DNA from: CAYFPO01 sp964345035
GTDB lineage: Bacteria; Fidelibacterota; Marinisomatia; SCGC-AAA003-L08; GCA-002704045
Direction: 5' to 3'
DNA: 50,021 nt
Assembly: GCA_964345035.1 (NCBI GenBank)
Contig: CAYFPO010000012.1
Coordinates: 1 to 50,021, forward strand
Position 1 is the stretch's first letter. Every line of letters begins with the position of its first letter. Positions 1-8,202 of this stretch are shown piece after piece. The translations under genes and the position numbers were made by a program. The notes beneath the pieces were generated by a model. That model did not search any database, was not told the origin of the DNA, and saw nothing but the letters and a program-made list of their open reading frames with translations.

Positions 1-161
1 TTTTTTTACTTTTGTTGATTGTAGTTATTAAGGTTTTACTCTTATCAACCTTATTTGTTAATTATCGCAAGAAATTCAATTATTCAATTTCCCTACGAAA
101 TTTTTCAACTTAGTTAATTCTCTAAAAGTAAGAGCTTGTTGAAATTTTTATTATTGAATGG

Positions 162-374
162 TTACTTTTTATACCAGGTTGCTACCAGCGCTAACGCTAC
201 CAACCCTGCAAGCCCTGCATCACCAAGCTGCCCCATGAGATTGCTGATTCCCTGGATGACACCAAATTTGTCACCAAACAAAATACCAACAACAACCCCA
301 AGGACGATCAATGACTTCAGCAGTTCATTGAAAGTGCCAATCCAACCAGTAATAGTATTAATCGCTTCTTTCAT
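162..374 (-). CDS. Small two-helix membrane protein, paralog A (unknown function)
   Basis: A 70-residue protein I do not recognise. It has a short amphipathic N-terminus (about residues 1-18), a first hydrophobic segment (about 20-33, LIVLGVVVGILFG), a Gly/Gln/Asp-containing loop and a second hydrophobic segment (about 52-67), ending in YKK. It is clearly paralogous to the next small gene at 454-675: both share LK(S/A)L(I/V)V, GILF, a GI..L(M/V)G stretch and D(A/N)GL(A/V)GL. The ATG is preceded by AAAGGAAAAGG, a good ribosome-binding site. Size and topology recall holins, small stress peptides or bacteriocin-like peptides, but no motif selects among these. The conserved paralogy and ribosome sites support real genes. 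Confidence 0.7.
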   Translation of the reverse strand: MKEAINTITGWIGTFNELLKSLIVLGVVVGILFGDKFGVIQGISNLMGQLGDAGLAGLVALALVATWYKK

Positions 375-414
375 CCTTTTCCTTTATTTTTTTTGTGTTC
401 AGGATAATAATTCA

Positions 415-437
415 GCGGGTCCCATAAAGAGACCCGC
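415..437 (-). terminator. GC-rich hairpin between the two small membrane-protein genes
   Basis: A perfect 7-bp stem, gcgggtc/gacccgc, with a 9-base loop lies 17 bases past the stop of the 454-675 gene. On the minus strand it is followed by TGAATTATTAT, only a weak U-tract. It may be an inefficient terminator or an mRNA-stabilising hairpin setting relative expression of the two paralogs. Confidence 0.4.
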
Positions 438-453
438 CGAAAAGTTTACTACC

Positions 454-675
454 TTATTTTAGGAATGACATAAATACCAGTAGTGCAAGCAGGCCAACTA
501 ATCCGTTGTCCATAAATGCACCGACTAATGACATAATGCCATCTACTGGTGCTACTCCTGACGGCAAAGTAAAAAGTATGCCGGCAAAAATAAAGAATAC
601 AACTAATGCCTTAAGTACTGATACCAGACCACCTACAACAGTGGTTACTGTTCCTGTTACGTCATTAAGTGCCAT
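454..675 (-). CDS. Small two-helix membrane protein, paralog B (unknown function)
   Basis: A 73-residue protein with an amphipathic Thr/Val/Gly-rich N-terminus, a hydrophobic helix (about residues 22-37), a loop containing PSG and PVDG, and a second helix (about 55-72) ending in SFLK. It aligns along its length with the 162-374 product, so the pair arose by duplication. The ATG follows a strong Shine-Dalgarno (AGGAGAT) at good spacing, which argues for high translation. The two genes are in tandem on the same strand with a hairpin between them. Function unknown; holin-like, small-peptide or membrane-scaffold roles are all possible. Confidence 0.7.
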   Translation of the reverse strand: MALNDVTGTVTTVVGGLVSVLKALVVFFIFAGILFTLPSGVAPVDGIMSLVGAFMDNGLVGLLALLVFMSFLK

Positions 676-1013
676 GTTTTTATCTCCTGTTTTTTTTCTA
701 TTGATTTCTACACTTTTATCCGGTATTATCCAGATCTATATAGAAGTCTATATGTAAATTTTACTAAATTAAATTAAAATTTCTGCTTCTGAATTCTGCG
801 CAATGTCAACGCTTAAGCAACTGGTCGTAAGATCTATGGTGAGTTTCAGTAAATGTTTGAGTATTCATAAAAACCCTTTCATATTGTAGCAGTAGATTTT
901 CGATGGTTTTTCCTACACCATGCAAATCATTTATTACATTTCAGTGGATTACACAACATATAGTGCCCTATATTCTAAATAATCGAATATTATACCAATA
1001 TATTGTTACAGAA
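676..1013. other. Intergenic region, 338 bases
   Basis: It must hold the promoter of the small membrane-protein genes, but I cannot place it with confidence. On the minus strand a short frame runs from a TTG at 925 (or ATG at 865) to a stop at 806, giving up to 39 residues beginning LHGVGKTIENLL. Its codons look like those of neighbouring genes, but it has no recognisable domain and no clear ribosome site. It may be a gene remnant or chance. Confidence 0.35.
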
Positions 1014-1703
1014 TTAATCCCGTCTTGTGCCGAAAAGTCGTAAAAGCATTATAAAAAGGTTGATAAAATCTAAGTATAACGTAAGCGCACCCAATATTGC
1101 TTCTTTTGTATCCTCGTCGGTGTCGGCATTTCCAATAATATTTATTTTTAGTATTCTCTGCACATCGTATGCAGTTAATCCGGTGAAGATAATCACTCCC
1201 AGACAGGACACTGCTAATGACACCGCACTGCTTCCTATGAACATATTAACTACCATGGCAATAATAATACCAAACAATCCCATAAACAGAAAGCTGCCCA
1301 TTCCTGTAAGATCTTTTTTGGTTGTATATCCAAATACTGCCATAAATGCGAATAAAGATGCTGCAATTAAAAAGGTTGATGTTAATGACTCCGCAGTATA
1401 TACTAAAAACAGTCCTGACAGTGTAAACCCGTTAAGTGCTGAATACCCAATAAAAGTCCCGGTTGCCATATTCACTGACATAGTCATTACATATCTTGCT
1501 ATACGGTAGACCAGAAAAAATTCTATTATAACAGCACCAAAAAACAACAATGGATTAATAAAACCTATATTTTGTGCTACCCAGGCAGCAACAATTCCTG
1601 TGGTAATGAGACCTGTTCCCATCCATCCAAATACCTTCACCAGATAAGCCTGCTGTTCAGCTTTTATTTGGGAATCAGAAATATTTTCATATTGATAATT
1701 CAT
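1014..1703 (-). CDS. Bax inhibitor-1/YccA family membrane protein
   Basis: A 229-residue polytopic protein with about seven hydrophobic segments and a short polar N-terminus. The pattern of short alternating helices, the conserved GYxALNG stretch near residue 87, the TAYDVQ motif near 178 and the C-terminal LYLDFINLF near 211 are hallmarks of the BI-1/YccA/YbhL family. Members are inner-membrane proteins with pH-sensitive calcium leak activity or, for E. coli YccA, interaction with the FtsH protease. It is the last gene of the leftward rlmN - PNP - BI-1 group, 30 bases after the PNP stop. Family assignment is firm; physiological role is not predictable. Confidence 0.9.
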   Translation of the reverse strand: MNYQYENISDSQIKAEQQAYLVKVFGWMGTGLITTGIVAAWVAQNIGFINPLLFFGAVIIEFFLVYRIARYVMTMSVNMATGTFIGYSALNGFTLSGLFLVYTAESLTSTFLIAASLFAFMAVFGYTTKKDLTGMGSFLFMGLFGIIIAMVVNMFIGSSAVSLAVSCLGVIIFTGLTAYDVQRILKINIIGNADTDEDTKEAILGALTLYLDFINLFIMLLRLFGTRRD

Positions 1704-1733
1704 TAAATTCCCCTTATACCAATTTGTGTTAAT

Positions 1734-2540
1734 TTAAATATTATAAAGAACTTCTTTCACTAAAATTGAAAATAAATTACTTGAATTATCTACAACTTCT
1801 AAAACCTCTTGATGAGTCAGTGGTTTGTCTGTTATACCTGCTGCATAATTTGAGAGACAGGAAATGCCTAATACCTTCATATTTATTGATTTAGCTTTAG
1901 AAATTTCCGGATATGTGGACATTCCTACAGCATCTCCGCCCATTGATCTAATTTTCTGTACTTCAGCGGGAGTTTCATAAGATGGACCTAATGTCCATGC
2001 ATACATTCCCTGATGAAGATTAATTCCATGTTTCAGAGCAGATGCTTCAATAATTAATCCTAATTTTGAATCCACAATTTCATTCATCGATTTGATAGAT
2101 AACCCATTTTTCATGAATGTAAAATCCAATAAACTTGTAATAAGCATTAAATCGCCTGGTTTCCATTCTCTTCTTATGCATCCTGCTGCATTTGTAACTA
2201 TAACCGTATCACATCCAAGATCATTAAACACCTCTATTGGCAGAGTAACAGTTTCAATACTATGTCCTTCATAATAATGAAATCTTCCCTTAGCACAGAT
2301 AACCGGTATATCACTTACATACCCGATAATAAATTCCCCTGCATGACCCGGTACTGTTGAAATTGGATATCCGGGAATTTCACTATACTTAATGATTGAT
2401 GACTCTGCAATGTGATCGGTGAATCCACCAAGTCCAGACCCGAGGATTATTCCAACTCTGGGAACTACATCAATTTTTTTTCGAATTATTTTTGTAAACC
2501 CAAACAAATTTATGTATTCAATACGGCAAGTTGACCGCAT
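1734..2540 (-). CDS. punA: Purine nucleoside phosphorylase (PNP/MTAP family)
   Basis: Phosphorolysis of purine nucleosides to free base and (deoxy)ribose-1-phosphate for salvage. Family signatures: GSGLGG (residues 34-39, phosphate loop), VPGHAGEF near 63, KGRFHYYEGH (84-93), TNAAG (116-120), GPSYETPAE with the base-binding Glu, and AVGMSTYPE. These match the trimeric PNP class rather than the hexameric DeoD class. Start uncertain: the ATG at 2540 overlaps the rlmN end by 31 bases and adds an atypical N-terminus, while a TTG at 2507, two bases after the rlmN stop, would fit the family length better. Neither has a strong ribosome site. Likely co-transcribed with rlmN. Confidence 0.92.
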   Translation of the reverse strand: MRSTCRIEYINLFGFTKIIRKKIDVVPRVGIILGSGLGGFTDHIAESSIIKYSEIPGYPISTVPGHAGEFIIGYVSDIPVICAKGRFHYYEGHSIETVTLPIEVFNDLGCDTVIVTNAAGCIRREWKPGDLMLITSLLDFTFMKNGLSIKSMNEIVDSKLGLIIEASALKHGINLHQGMYAWTLGPSYETPAEVQKIRSMGGDAVGMSTYPEISKAKSINMKVLGISCLSNYAAGITDKPLTHQEVLEVVDNSSNLFSILVKEVLYNI

Positions 2541-3604
2541 CCTGCATTGATATCCTGCCCCTTACTCCATCTGACCAACACTCTGAATCCAATTTTTTTC
2601 TGATTTTGTATCAATTTCTGAATAAATGCTTCAATTCTGTTATCAGATGGTCTTTTGTATTTTCCGTCTGTTTCATTAAAAGGAATGATGTTCAGTTTAC
2701 AATTCAATCCTTTCACTGTTTCCATCAGGTTTTGTGCGTCTTTCATAGAATCATTAATATTTTCCATCAGAACATATTCAAACATAATATTTCTGCGTTT
2801 TTTTGAAATAAATGGTCTGGCTGCATCTATCAACTCCTTAATGTTCCAAGTAGCATTAATGGGCATAATTTCTCTTCTGACCGTATTTGTTGGTGCATTC
2901 AACGAAATTGCAAGTTTATACTTTTTGTTTTCTTCAACAAATTGCCTAATTTTTGGAACAACACCTGCGGTGGATATTGTAATTCTGCTCGATGCCAACC
3001 CGTACCCATAATGATCATGGAAAATGTCAGCAGCTTTCATCACATTTTTATAATTCAACATTGGCTCACCCATACCCATAAAAACCACATTTGTTATAGG
3101 TGTATCCACATTTTTTCTGATATACTCCAATTGTTCCACAATTTCACCTGTACTAAGATTCCGTGTGAATTCCATAGACGCGGTTGCACAAAATGTACAA
3201 CCCACGTTACAGCCGACCTGTGAGGAAAGACAGGCTGTATGTCGGTCATCTTCTACCATACTGACTGTCTCTATAAAATTGCCATCTTGAAGTCGGAATA
3301 GGTATTTAATCGTTGCTTCATTATTTGATTTTGATTGTTTTTCAAGTGTCAATACAGATAAAATGCAATTCTCATAAATATAATTTCTAAATCCTGCAGA
3401 AATATTAGTCATTGCCTGAGCATTATTCTGACCATGCCGATACATCCATTCAAATAACTGCCGTCCTCTGAATCTGGTCTGATGGTTATCCAAACACCAA
3501 TCTTCAAGCTCTGATAAGATCATTCCCTTGAGAACAATTTTTTCTTTATTTTCTTTGATATTTCTTGACACTTGGGCTTTTATCCCATTATTTCGGTTGT
3601 CCAT
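2510..3604 (-). CDS. rlmN: RlmN, dual-specificity 23S rRNA A2503/tRNA A37 C2-methyltransferase
   Basis: A radical-SAM methyl synthase acting on 23S rRNA A2503 and tRNA A37. The [4Fe-4S]-binding CxxxCxxC lies at C132, C136 and C139. The upstream catalytic Cys is C125 in ACLSSQVGC, and the methyl-carrying Cys lies in DINAGCGQL near the C-terminus. GMGEP (SAM binding) and the N-terminal FRGRQLFEW RNA-binding segment are present. Length (364) is normal, with about 20 extra residues before the conserved core. First gene of the leftward rlmN - PNP - BI-1 group; its promoter must lie in the 100-base gap shared with divergent moxR. Confidence 0.96.
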   Translation of the reverse strand: MDNRNNGIKAQVSRNIKENKEKIVLKGMILSELEDWCLDNHQTRFRGRQLFEWMYRHGQNNAQAMTNISAGFRNYIYENCILSVLTLEKQSKSNNEATIKYLFRLQDGNFIETVSMVEDDRHTACLSSQVGCNVGCTFCATASMEFTRNLSTGEIVEQLEYIRKNVDTPITNVVFMGMGEPMLNYKNVMKAADIFHDHYGYGLASSRITISTAGVVPKIRQFVEENKKYKLAISLNAPTNTVRREIMPINATWNIKELIDAARPFISKKRRNIMFEYVLMENINDSMKDAQNLMETVKGLNCKLNIIPFNETDGKYKRPSDNRIEAFIQKLIQNQKKIGFRVLVRWSKGQDINAGCGQLAVLNT

Positions 3605-3704
3605 TAGATGAATATTACGGGTAAATTACTGCATCTTCAATGAAATTTGATTGATTCAACTCCGTCGAACAAGGTAGATTTCGGGCTGATTTTTAAAGGA
3701 AATT
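3605..3704. promoter_or_regulatory. Divergent promoter region between rlmN and moxR
   Basis: A 100-base gap between two divergent gene starts, so promoters for both directions must lie here or nearby. The moxR start has a clear AAAGGA ribosome site. I could not pick out convincing -10/-35 pairs by eye. Confidence 0.4.
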
Positions 3705-4688
3705 ATGGAAAAAATACAAATAGTAGAAAAACTACATCAAAAGAAATCCGAGCTATTCGGTGAAATTGGAAAAATTATTATTGGTCAACAAAAAATTATT
3801 GATCAGATTTTTACAGCCTTACTTTGTAGAGGGCATATCCTATTGGAGGGGGTTCCCGGTCTTGCAAAAACGCTCCTTATAAAAACAATATCCGATGTAT
3901 TGCATCTGACATTCAGCAGGATCCAATTCACACCTGACCTGATGCCTTCTGATATTACCGGTACTGAGATAATTGAAGAAGATCCATCCGGTGGAAAAAG
4001 GGAATTTAGGTTTTTCAAAGGGCCTGTTTTTGCAAATATTATACTGGCTGATGAAATAAATCGAACTCCCCCAAAAACACAGGCTGCATTGCTGGAAGCC
4101 ATGCAGGAACATAAAGTAACTGCAGGTGGAAATACTTATACCCTGGAAGAACCGTTTTTTGTATTGGCAACACAGAATCCTATCGAACAGGAAGGAACTT
4201 ATCCATTACCTGAAGCACAATTGGATCGCTTTATGTTTAAGTTAAAAATTGAATATCCCAAACATTCAGAAGAGAAAGAAATTGTTAATTCGTCAACAGG
4301 AGTTGAAGAGCCGGAGTTGTCCAGAGTAATTTCACAGGAGGAACTTCTGGAGTTTCAGCAAATTGTTCGGGATATACCCGTTGCTGACAATGTGGTTGAG
4401 TATGCCGTGAACTTTGTAGGTTGCACCAGACCAGCTGATGACAGAGCTCCTGATTTCATAAAAGATTGGCTGGATTGGGGCGCAGGTCCCAGAGCAAGTA
4501 CATTCCTCATTTTGGGTGCAAAAGCAATTGCTGCAATGGATGGCCGAACTACACCAGATATAAATGATGTAAAACAGATCATAAAACCAGTCCTCCGACA
4601 TCGTATAATTGCAAATTTCAATGCCGAAGCAGATAATATTTCAACAGACGATATTCTCGAAAAACTCATAGAATCCACATCTGCCTGA
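3705..4688 (+). CDS. MoxR-family AAA+ ATPase
   Basis: A 327-residue AAA+ chaperone-like ATPase. Walker A is GVPGLAKT near residue 49, Walker B with sensor is LADEINR near 112 followed by PPKTQAALLEAMQE, and ATQNP is sensor 1. This is the MoxR arrangement, with the characteristic C-terminal lid (WLDWGAGPRAS near 265). MoxR proteins help mature or load metal on partner proteins, usually with a DUF58 or von Willebrand A protein. Here it is followed four bases later by such a DUF58 gene. The ATG has an AAAGGA site at good spacing. Family and pairing are firm; the client is unknown. Confidence 0.94.
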   Translation: MEKIQIVEKLHQKKSELFGEIGKIIIGQQKIIDQIFTALLCRGHILLEGVPGLAKTLLIKTISDVLHLTFSRIQFTPDLMPSDITGTEIIEEDPSGGKREFRFFKGPVFANIILADEINRTPPKTQAALLEAMQEHKVTAGGNTYTLEEPFFVLATQNPIEQEGTYPLPEAQLDRFMFKLKIEYPKHSEEKEIVNSSTGVEEPELSRVISQEELLEFQQIVRDIPVADNVVEYAVNFVGCTRPADDRAPDFIKDWLDWGAGPRASTFLILGAKAIAAMDGRTTPDINDVKQIIKPVLRHRIIANFNAEADNISTDDILEKLIESTSA

Positions 4689-4692
4689 ATCC

Positions 4693-5583
4693 ATGACGGT
4701 TTCTGACAAACTGACACCAGATATAATTGCCCGCCTCAATAACTTATCTCTCAAGGCAAGAATGGTAGTTGAGGGATTTATCGTTGGACACCATAAAAGT
4801 CCATATCATGGTTTTTCTGTGGAATTTTCTGAACATCGTGCATACGGACCTGGAGATGAAATTCGTCACGTTGATTGGAAATTGTTTGGTAAAACAGACC
4901 GGTTTTATATTAAGCAATTTGAAGAAGAAACCAACCTTCGGTCTTATATACTGGTTGACCAAAGCAATTCAATGGATTATGCATCAGTGCCCATGACTAA
5001 ATTGGAATATGCACAGACTCTTTCTGCAGCGTTGGGATACCTCATGTTGAAACAACAGGATGCGGTTGGGCTAACCCTGTTTGATGATGAAATTCGGGAA
5101 TATGTACCACCACGATCAAAATCCAGCCATTTAAAAATTCTTCTCGGTAAAATGAATCAAATACAACCAGGAAACGATACTCGGATTGCTCCTGTACTCC
5201 ATCACACTGCAGAAATGATAAAAAAAAGAGGACTAATCATTCTCATTTCTGACTTGTTTGATGATCCTGAAAAAATAATCTCAGGGTTAAAACATTTCAG
5301 GCATAAGGGACATGAAGTGATTGTTTTTCACACACTTGATCCCCAGGAAATTGAACTGGATTTTTCCCAGCATACACGTTTCCGTGATATGGAAACAGGA
5401 GAAGAAATTATCACCCAACCTTGGCATATACGACAGGATTACCAAAAAAGCATGAAAGCGTATTGTGACTATTTTAAATCAATTTTCAGGGCAAACCATA
5501 TTGACTATGTACTACTCAAAACCGATGAATCTCTGGATCTTGCTTTGTCAGAATACCTCATAAAAAGAAGGCGTATCGGTTAA
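4693..5583 (+). CDS. DUF58 domain protein, MoxR partner
   Basis: A 296-residue DUF58 protein. The diagnostic core GPGDEIRHVDWKLFGKTDR sits near residues 52-70 and is followed by a VWA-like fold with DQSNSM near 92, a partial MIDAS motif. No transmembrane segment is evident, so it is probably cytoplasmic. Proteins of this family sit next to MoxR ATPases, in Bacteroidetes within aerotolerance (bat) operons. Here the usual downstream VWA/TPR bat genes are absent: the gene is followed by about 390 non-coding bases and a terminator. It begins four bases after the moxR stop, implying co-transcription. Confidence 0.9.
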   Translation: MTVSDKLTPDIIARLNNLSLKARMVVEGFIVGHHKSPYHGFSVEFSEHRAYGPGDEIRHVDWKLFGKTDRFYIKQFEEETNLRSYILVDQSNSMDYASVPMTKLEYAQTLSAALGYLMLKQQDAVGLTLFDDEIREYVPPRSKSSHLKILLGKMNQIQPGNDTRIAPVLHHTAEMIKKRGLIILISDLFDDPEKIISGLKHFRHKGHEVIVFHTLDPQEIELDFSQHTRFRDMETGEEIITQPWHIRQDYQKSMKAYCDYFKSIFRANHIDYVLLKTDESLDLALSEYLIKRRRIG

Positions 5584-5867
5584 GAATTTTTTCCTTATAA
5601 ATTTTTGTTGATTCTTTAAACACTCGGGTTTTTTACCGCTTTACAATCAACTTACCAACAATCTAAAACATTCTACTTTCCACTTCATTTTTGTGACCTA
5701 TGTCGCTTTATAATTTTCTGTATTGTCTTACCTTATAGTCAATATATGTTTATCAATCTTATTAATATAGGTTTTAAAACTTCATTGAAAGGTGAGAAAT
5801 ATCCTGACTTAGGATTAACTAATGATAATTATTTGCCTATTTGTTATTATTTCAATTTTAGAGCTCA
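5584..5867. other. Non-coding stretch downstream of the DUF58 gene
   Basis: About 280 AT-rich bases with no credible gene. It separates the MoxR/DUF58 pair from the GGA-rich RNA candidate and may contain that RNA's promoter. I see no repeat, tRNA or known riboswitch fold here. Confidence 0.4.
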
Positions 5868-5961
5868 TGGAGGAATGTGCGTCTAACAGGAGGAGGACTG
5901 CGGAGGATATCACCGGATTAATTTCCGGTGTATAAAAAGGGACTCCTCGGAGTCCCTTTTT
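5868..5961 (+). ncRNA. Candidate small RNA: GGA-rich segment, hairpin and intrinsic terminator
   Basis: A compact element that looks like an RNA gene or a 3'-UTR-derived sRNA. A purine-rich part (about 5870-5908) contains GGAGGA, GGAGGAGGA and GGAGGA. It is followed by a perfect 7-bp hairpin CACCGGA/TCCGGTG (5911-5917 with 5924-5930), then a strong intrinsic terminator. Repeated unpaired GGA motifs are the hallmark of CsrA/RsmA-titrating RNAs, and GGAGG can also pair with the 16S anti-Shine-Dalgarno. It does not match tmRNA, SRP RNA, RNase P or 6S RNA as far as I can recognise. Orientation, 5' end and function are inferred. Confidence 0.4.
5934..5961. terminator. Bidirectional intrinsic terminator
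   Basis: A 12-bp stem AAAAAGGGACTC/GAGTCCCTTTTT closes a CTCG tetraloop. The A-tract and U-tract flank it symmetrically, so it can terminate transcripts from both sides: the rightward moxR-DUF58 (or sRNA) transcript and the leftward kinase-TPR operon ending at 5977. It is the strongest terminator seen in the window. Confidence 0.9.
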
Positions 5962-5976
5962 AATTTTTGAATATTT

Positions 5977-7218
5977 TTAATCTCCCAACATTTCCCGTAT
6001 AGAAGGAATGTATAAATCATCAAGATTATTTAACATACGATTAATTCCTTTCACTGTATCCAGGCTGGTCTCATCATCTGGGTTTAGATCAGATGCTTCA
6101 AGAAAATAATCTTTTGCACTCACAAAATATAATCTTGCCTTTTTGAAATTGTCCAAAACAGACTGCATCTCAAGAGAGTTTCTTTTATCGTCTTTAATTA
6201 TTTTATTATACAGGGTTGATGCAGAATCATATTTTTCCGATGCAATACTATAATAGAATACCGCTACATTGTAATAAATATCAGGGTCATTCGGAAACTT
6301 TTTGATTGCCTCTTCTCCGTATTGGATTGCAAGATCATATTCTGATAATTCAAATGTAACATTAATGAGTTGTTTTAAAATATTTCCCTGCTCAGAATCT
6401 GAAACTAATTCCAGTGCTTCTATATATAGCTCCTTGGATTTTTTATAATCACCCATTTCTGATGATAATCGTGCCATAAGCTCAAATGTCCGAACATTGT
6501 TTTCTTCTATGTTGATATTCTCTAACTCTTGCTGTAGTGCTTTAATAGAATTCATATCCTTTTTTAAAATTGCTACATCTGTAGAAACTGTTAATAATTC
6601 AAAATTGTTAGGGTTTATTTTTTTCCCTGCATTTAAATTCTGATAAATAATATCAAATAATTGCATTTCTTTCTCTTCATTATCATCTCTCAATCTGGTT
6701 TTTTGTAATTCGTTGATATGTATTTTACATAACAATACATACGTATTTATTTCATCCGGATACATTGATTTTGCAACTTCTAATTTTTCAATACAGGTGA
6801 TTAAATCTTGTGCTTCATAATTACTGATTGCCTGATTAAATAAAATTCCCCAAGCTTCCTGTCTGTAAATGTGAATACCCTGACTAACAGTTGCAATATA
6901 TTTGTCCTCACTCATAAAAGGCTTATCTAATTTTGCATCCGGATTCCTGCGTTCTGCTTCTGCAAACATCTCTGCCATTTCTTTGTATCTTTTTTGAGGT
7001 CGCATAATTTCCGTAGCATAAATATACGGCACCATTGCATTGAGTGAATCTGCAATCATTGCCTTTTTAAACCAATCCTCTGCTCGTGCAAAATCCTTTT
7101 CACTGCGCAATGCTGTCTTAGCAGTTGTAAATTCCATGCTCTCTGATACACATCCAGTTAATAAGATAAGTATGCCTGTAAGTCCTATACTGACTAATTT
7201 TAAATTTTTCACTTTCAT
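5977..7218 (-). CDS. TPR-repeat lipoprotein
   Basis: A 413-residue exported protein. Residues 1-23 form a lipoprotein signal with lipobox LLTGC, so it is probably lipid-anchored. The rest is helical and rich in tetratricopeptide-like units: an early FARAEDWFKKAMIADSLN segment and clear repeats around residues 255-345 (DYKKSKELYIEALEL, YDLAIQYGEEAIKKFPNDPDIYYN). TPR lipoproteins act as scaffolds in envelope complexes, but nothing identifies the partner. Its ATG overlaps the kinase stop by four bases (ATGA), so the two are translationally coupled. The gene ends just before the bidirectional terminator. Confidence 0.85.
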   Translation of the reverse strand: MKVKNLKLVSIGLTGILILLTGCVSESMEFTTAKTALRSEKDFARAEDWFKKAMIADSLNAMVPYIYATEIMRPQKRYKEMAEMFAEAERRNPDAKLDKPFMSEDKYIATVSQGIHIYRQEAWGILFNQAISNYEAQDLITCIEKLEVAKSMYPDEINTYVLLCKIHINELQKTRLRDDNEEKEMQLFDIIYQNLNAGKKINPNNFELLTVSTDVAILKKDMNSIKALQQELENINIEENNVRTFELMARLSSEMGDYKKSKELYIEALELVSDSEQGNILKQLINVTFELSEYDLAIQYGEEAIKKFPNDPDIYYNVAVFYYSIASEKYDSASTLYNKIIKDDKRNSLEMQSVLDNFKKARLYFVSAKDYFLEASDLNPDDETSLDTVKGINRMLNNLDDLYIPSIREMLGD

Positions 7219-8126
7219 TTAACTGATATCTCCATTTTATTTCTAATTAAACCTACTCTTTTTGTAATCGACTCTTTATTTGCTTTAAGTAGTCCATTTA
7301 CACCAATTTCTGAAACAGTAAAACTGGCAATAGCCGTACCATGAATTGCTGCATCTATGATACGGTTAATCCCATTCACCGCCAGATATCCTGAAAAACC
7401 GCCTGCAAAACTGTCCCCGGCACCTGTTGGATCCTGTGCGGTTATTCCCTCAAATACAGGAATATGAATATTAGACAACTCTGTTGTAACCAAACATCCA
7501 TATTCTCCCTGTTTAATTATTACACATTCCGGTCCTGATTCACGTAGCAATTTTGCCGCTTTTGAAAGATTAACTTTTCCCGTGAGTTGTACCGCTTCTT
7601 CATCATTCAATAGAAATATATCCGTTTTTGCAATCACATTCCACAGCAGGTCCGGACTGGAATCAATCCATAGATTCATGGTATCCATTATGACTGTTTC
7701 AGCATTTGGCACCTGTTCAAGAACTGATAATTGCAGCTCAGGTTGAATATTCCCCAAATATACAATTCCATTAAACTGTTCACCGTTTTTTATATCGGGT
7801 TGAAACTGTTCAAACACACCTAATTCTGTAAATATGGTTTCCCGATTTGCAAGATCATCTGAATATCCCCCCCCCCAATGAAATGTTGTTCCATCTTTAA
7901 TTTGAAAATTATCCAGATTGATTCCTTTGGATTTGAACAGTTGAATATGTTCTTGAGGAAAATCTCTACCTACAACAGCATTTAATAATACCGGTGTATA
8001 CACAGAAGCTGCTAAAGAAAAATAGGTTGCTGAGCCTCCGAGCGTATTTGGATATGAAATCCCTCTGATTTCCAAGTCGTCAAATGCCACAGAACCAATT
8101 GTAAGTATGGATTTTCCCACTATCAT
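7215..8126 (-). CDS. PfkB-family (ribokinase-like) sugar or nucleoside kinase
   Basis: An ATP-dependent kinase of the ribokinase/PfkB fold. The N-terminal core is LTIGSVAFDDLE followed by LGGSATYFSLAAS, the substrate-side motif. The C-terminal signature DPTGAGDSFAGGF carries the catalytic Asp and anion hole. GGSATYFS and the NRETIFTELGVF region resemble the adenosine-kinase-like subgroup often labelled sugar kinase; the substrate is not predictable. I chose the ATG at 8126 because the conserved core starts right after it; a TTG at 8165 would add 13 residues. The coding strand has a run of ten G (7867-7876). Coupled to the TPR lipoprotein and divergent from the Nudix gene. Confidence 0.88.
   Translation of the reverse strand: MIVGKSILTIGSVAFDDLEIRGISYPNTLGGSATYFSLAASVYTPVLLNAVVGRDFPQEHIQLFKSKGINLDNFQIKDGTTFHWGGGYSDDLANRETIFTELGVFEQFQPDIKNGEQFNGIVYLGNIQPELQLSVLEQVPNAETVIMDTMNLWIDSSPDLLWNVIAKTDIFLLNDEEAVQLTGKVNLSKAAKLLRESGPECVIIKQGEYGCLVTTELSNIHIPVFEGITAQDPTGAGDSFAGGFSGYLAVNGINRIIDAAIHGTAIASFTVSEIGVNGLLKANKESITKRVGLIRNKMEISVK
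7867..7876. repeat. Ten-base C/G homopolymer inside the kinase gene
   Basis: Ten consecutive C on the plus strand (G10 in the coding sense) encode part of HWGGGYS. It is the longest G/C homopolymer I noticed here and stands out in AT-rich DNA. It is in frame as given. Such tracts can slip during replication or cause sequencing indels. Confidence 0.9.
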
Positions 8127-8202
8127 GAGTGTATAATTTAACCCAGTACTTCCGGTTATTTCCAAGTTGGATTCACTATGATAATACTCCTAAACTTTGA
8201 TA

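Noticed and set aside
136..757. Plus-strand open frames across the two miniprotein genes
   Set aside because: They mirror the minus-strand genes, have low-complexity composition and lack ribosome sites; the minus-strand pair shows paralogy and good ribosome sites.
4693..5583. MoxR/DUF58 pair as a truncated bat aerotolerance operon
   Set aside because: Stand-alone MoxR-DUF58 pairs are common; no remnant of bat genes is visible downstream.
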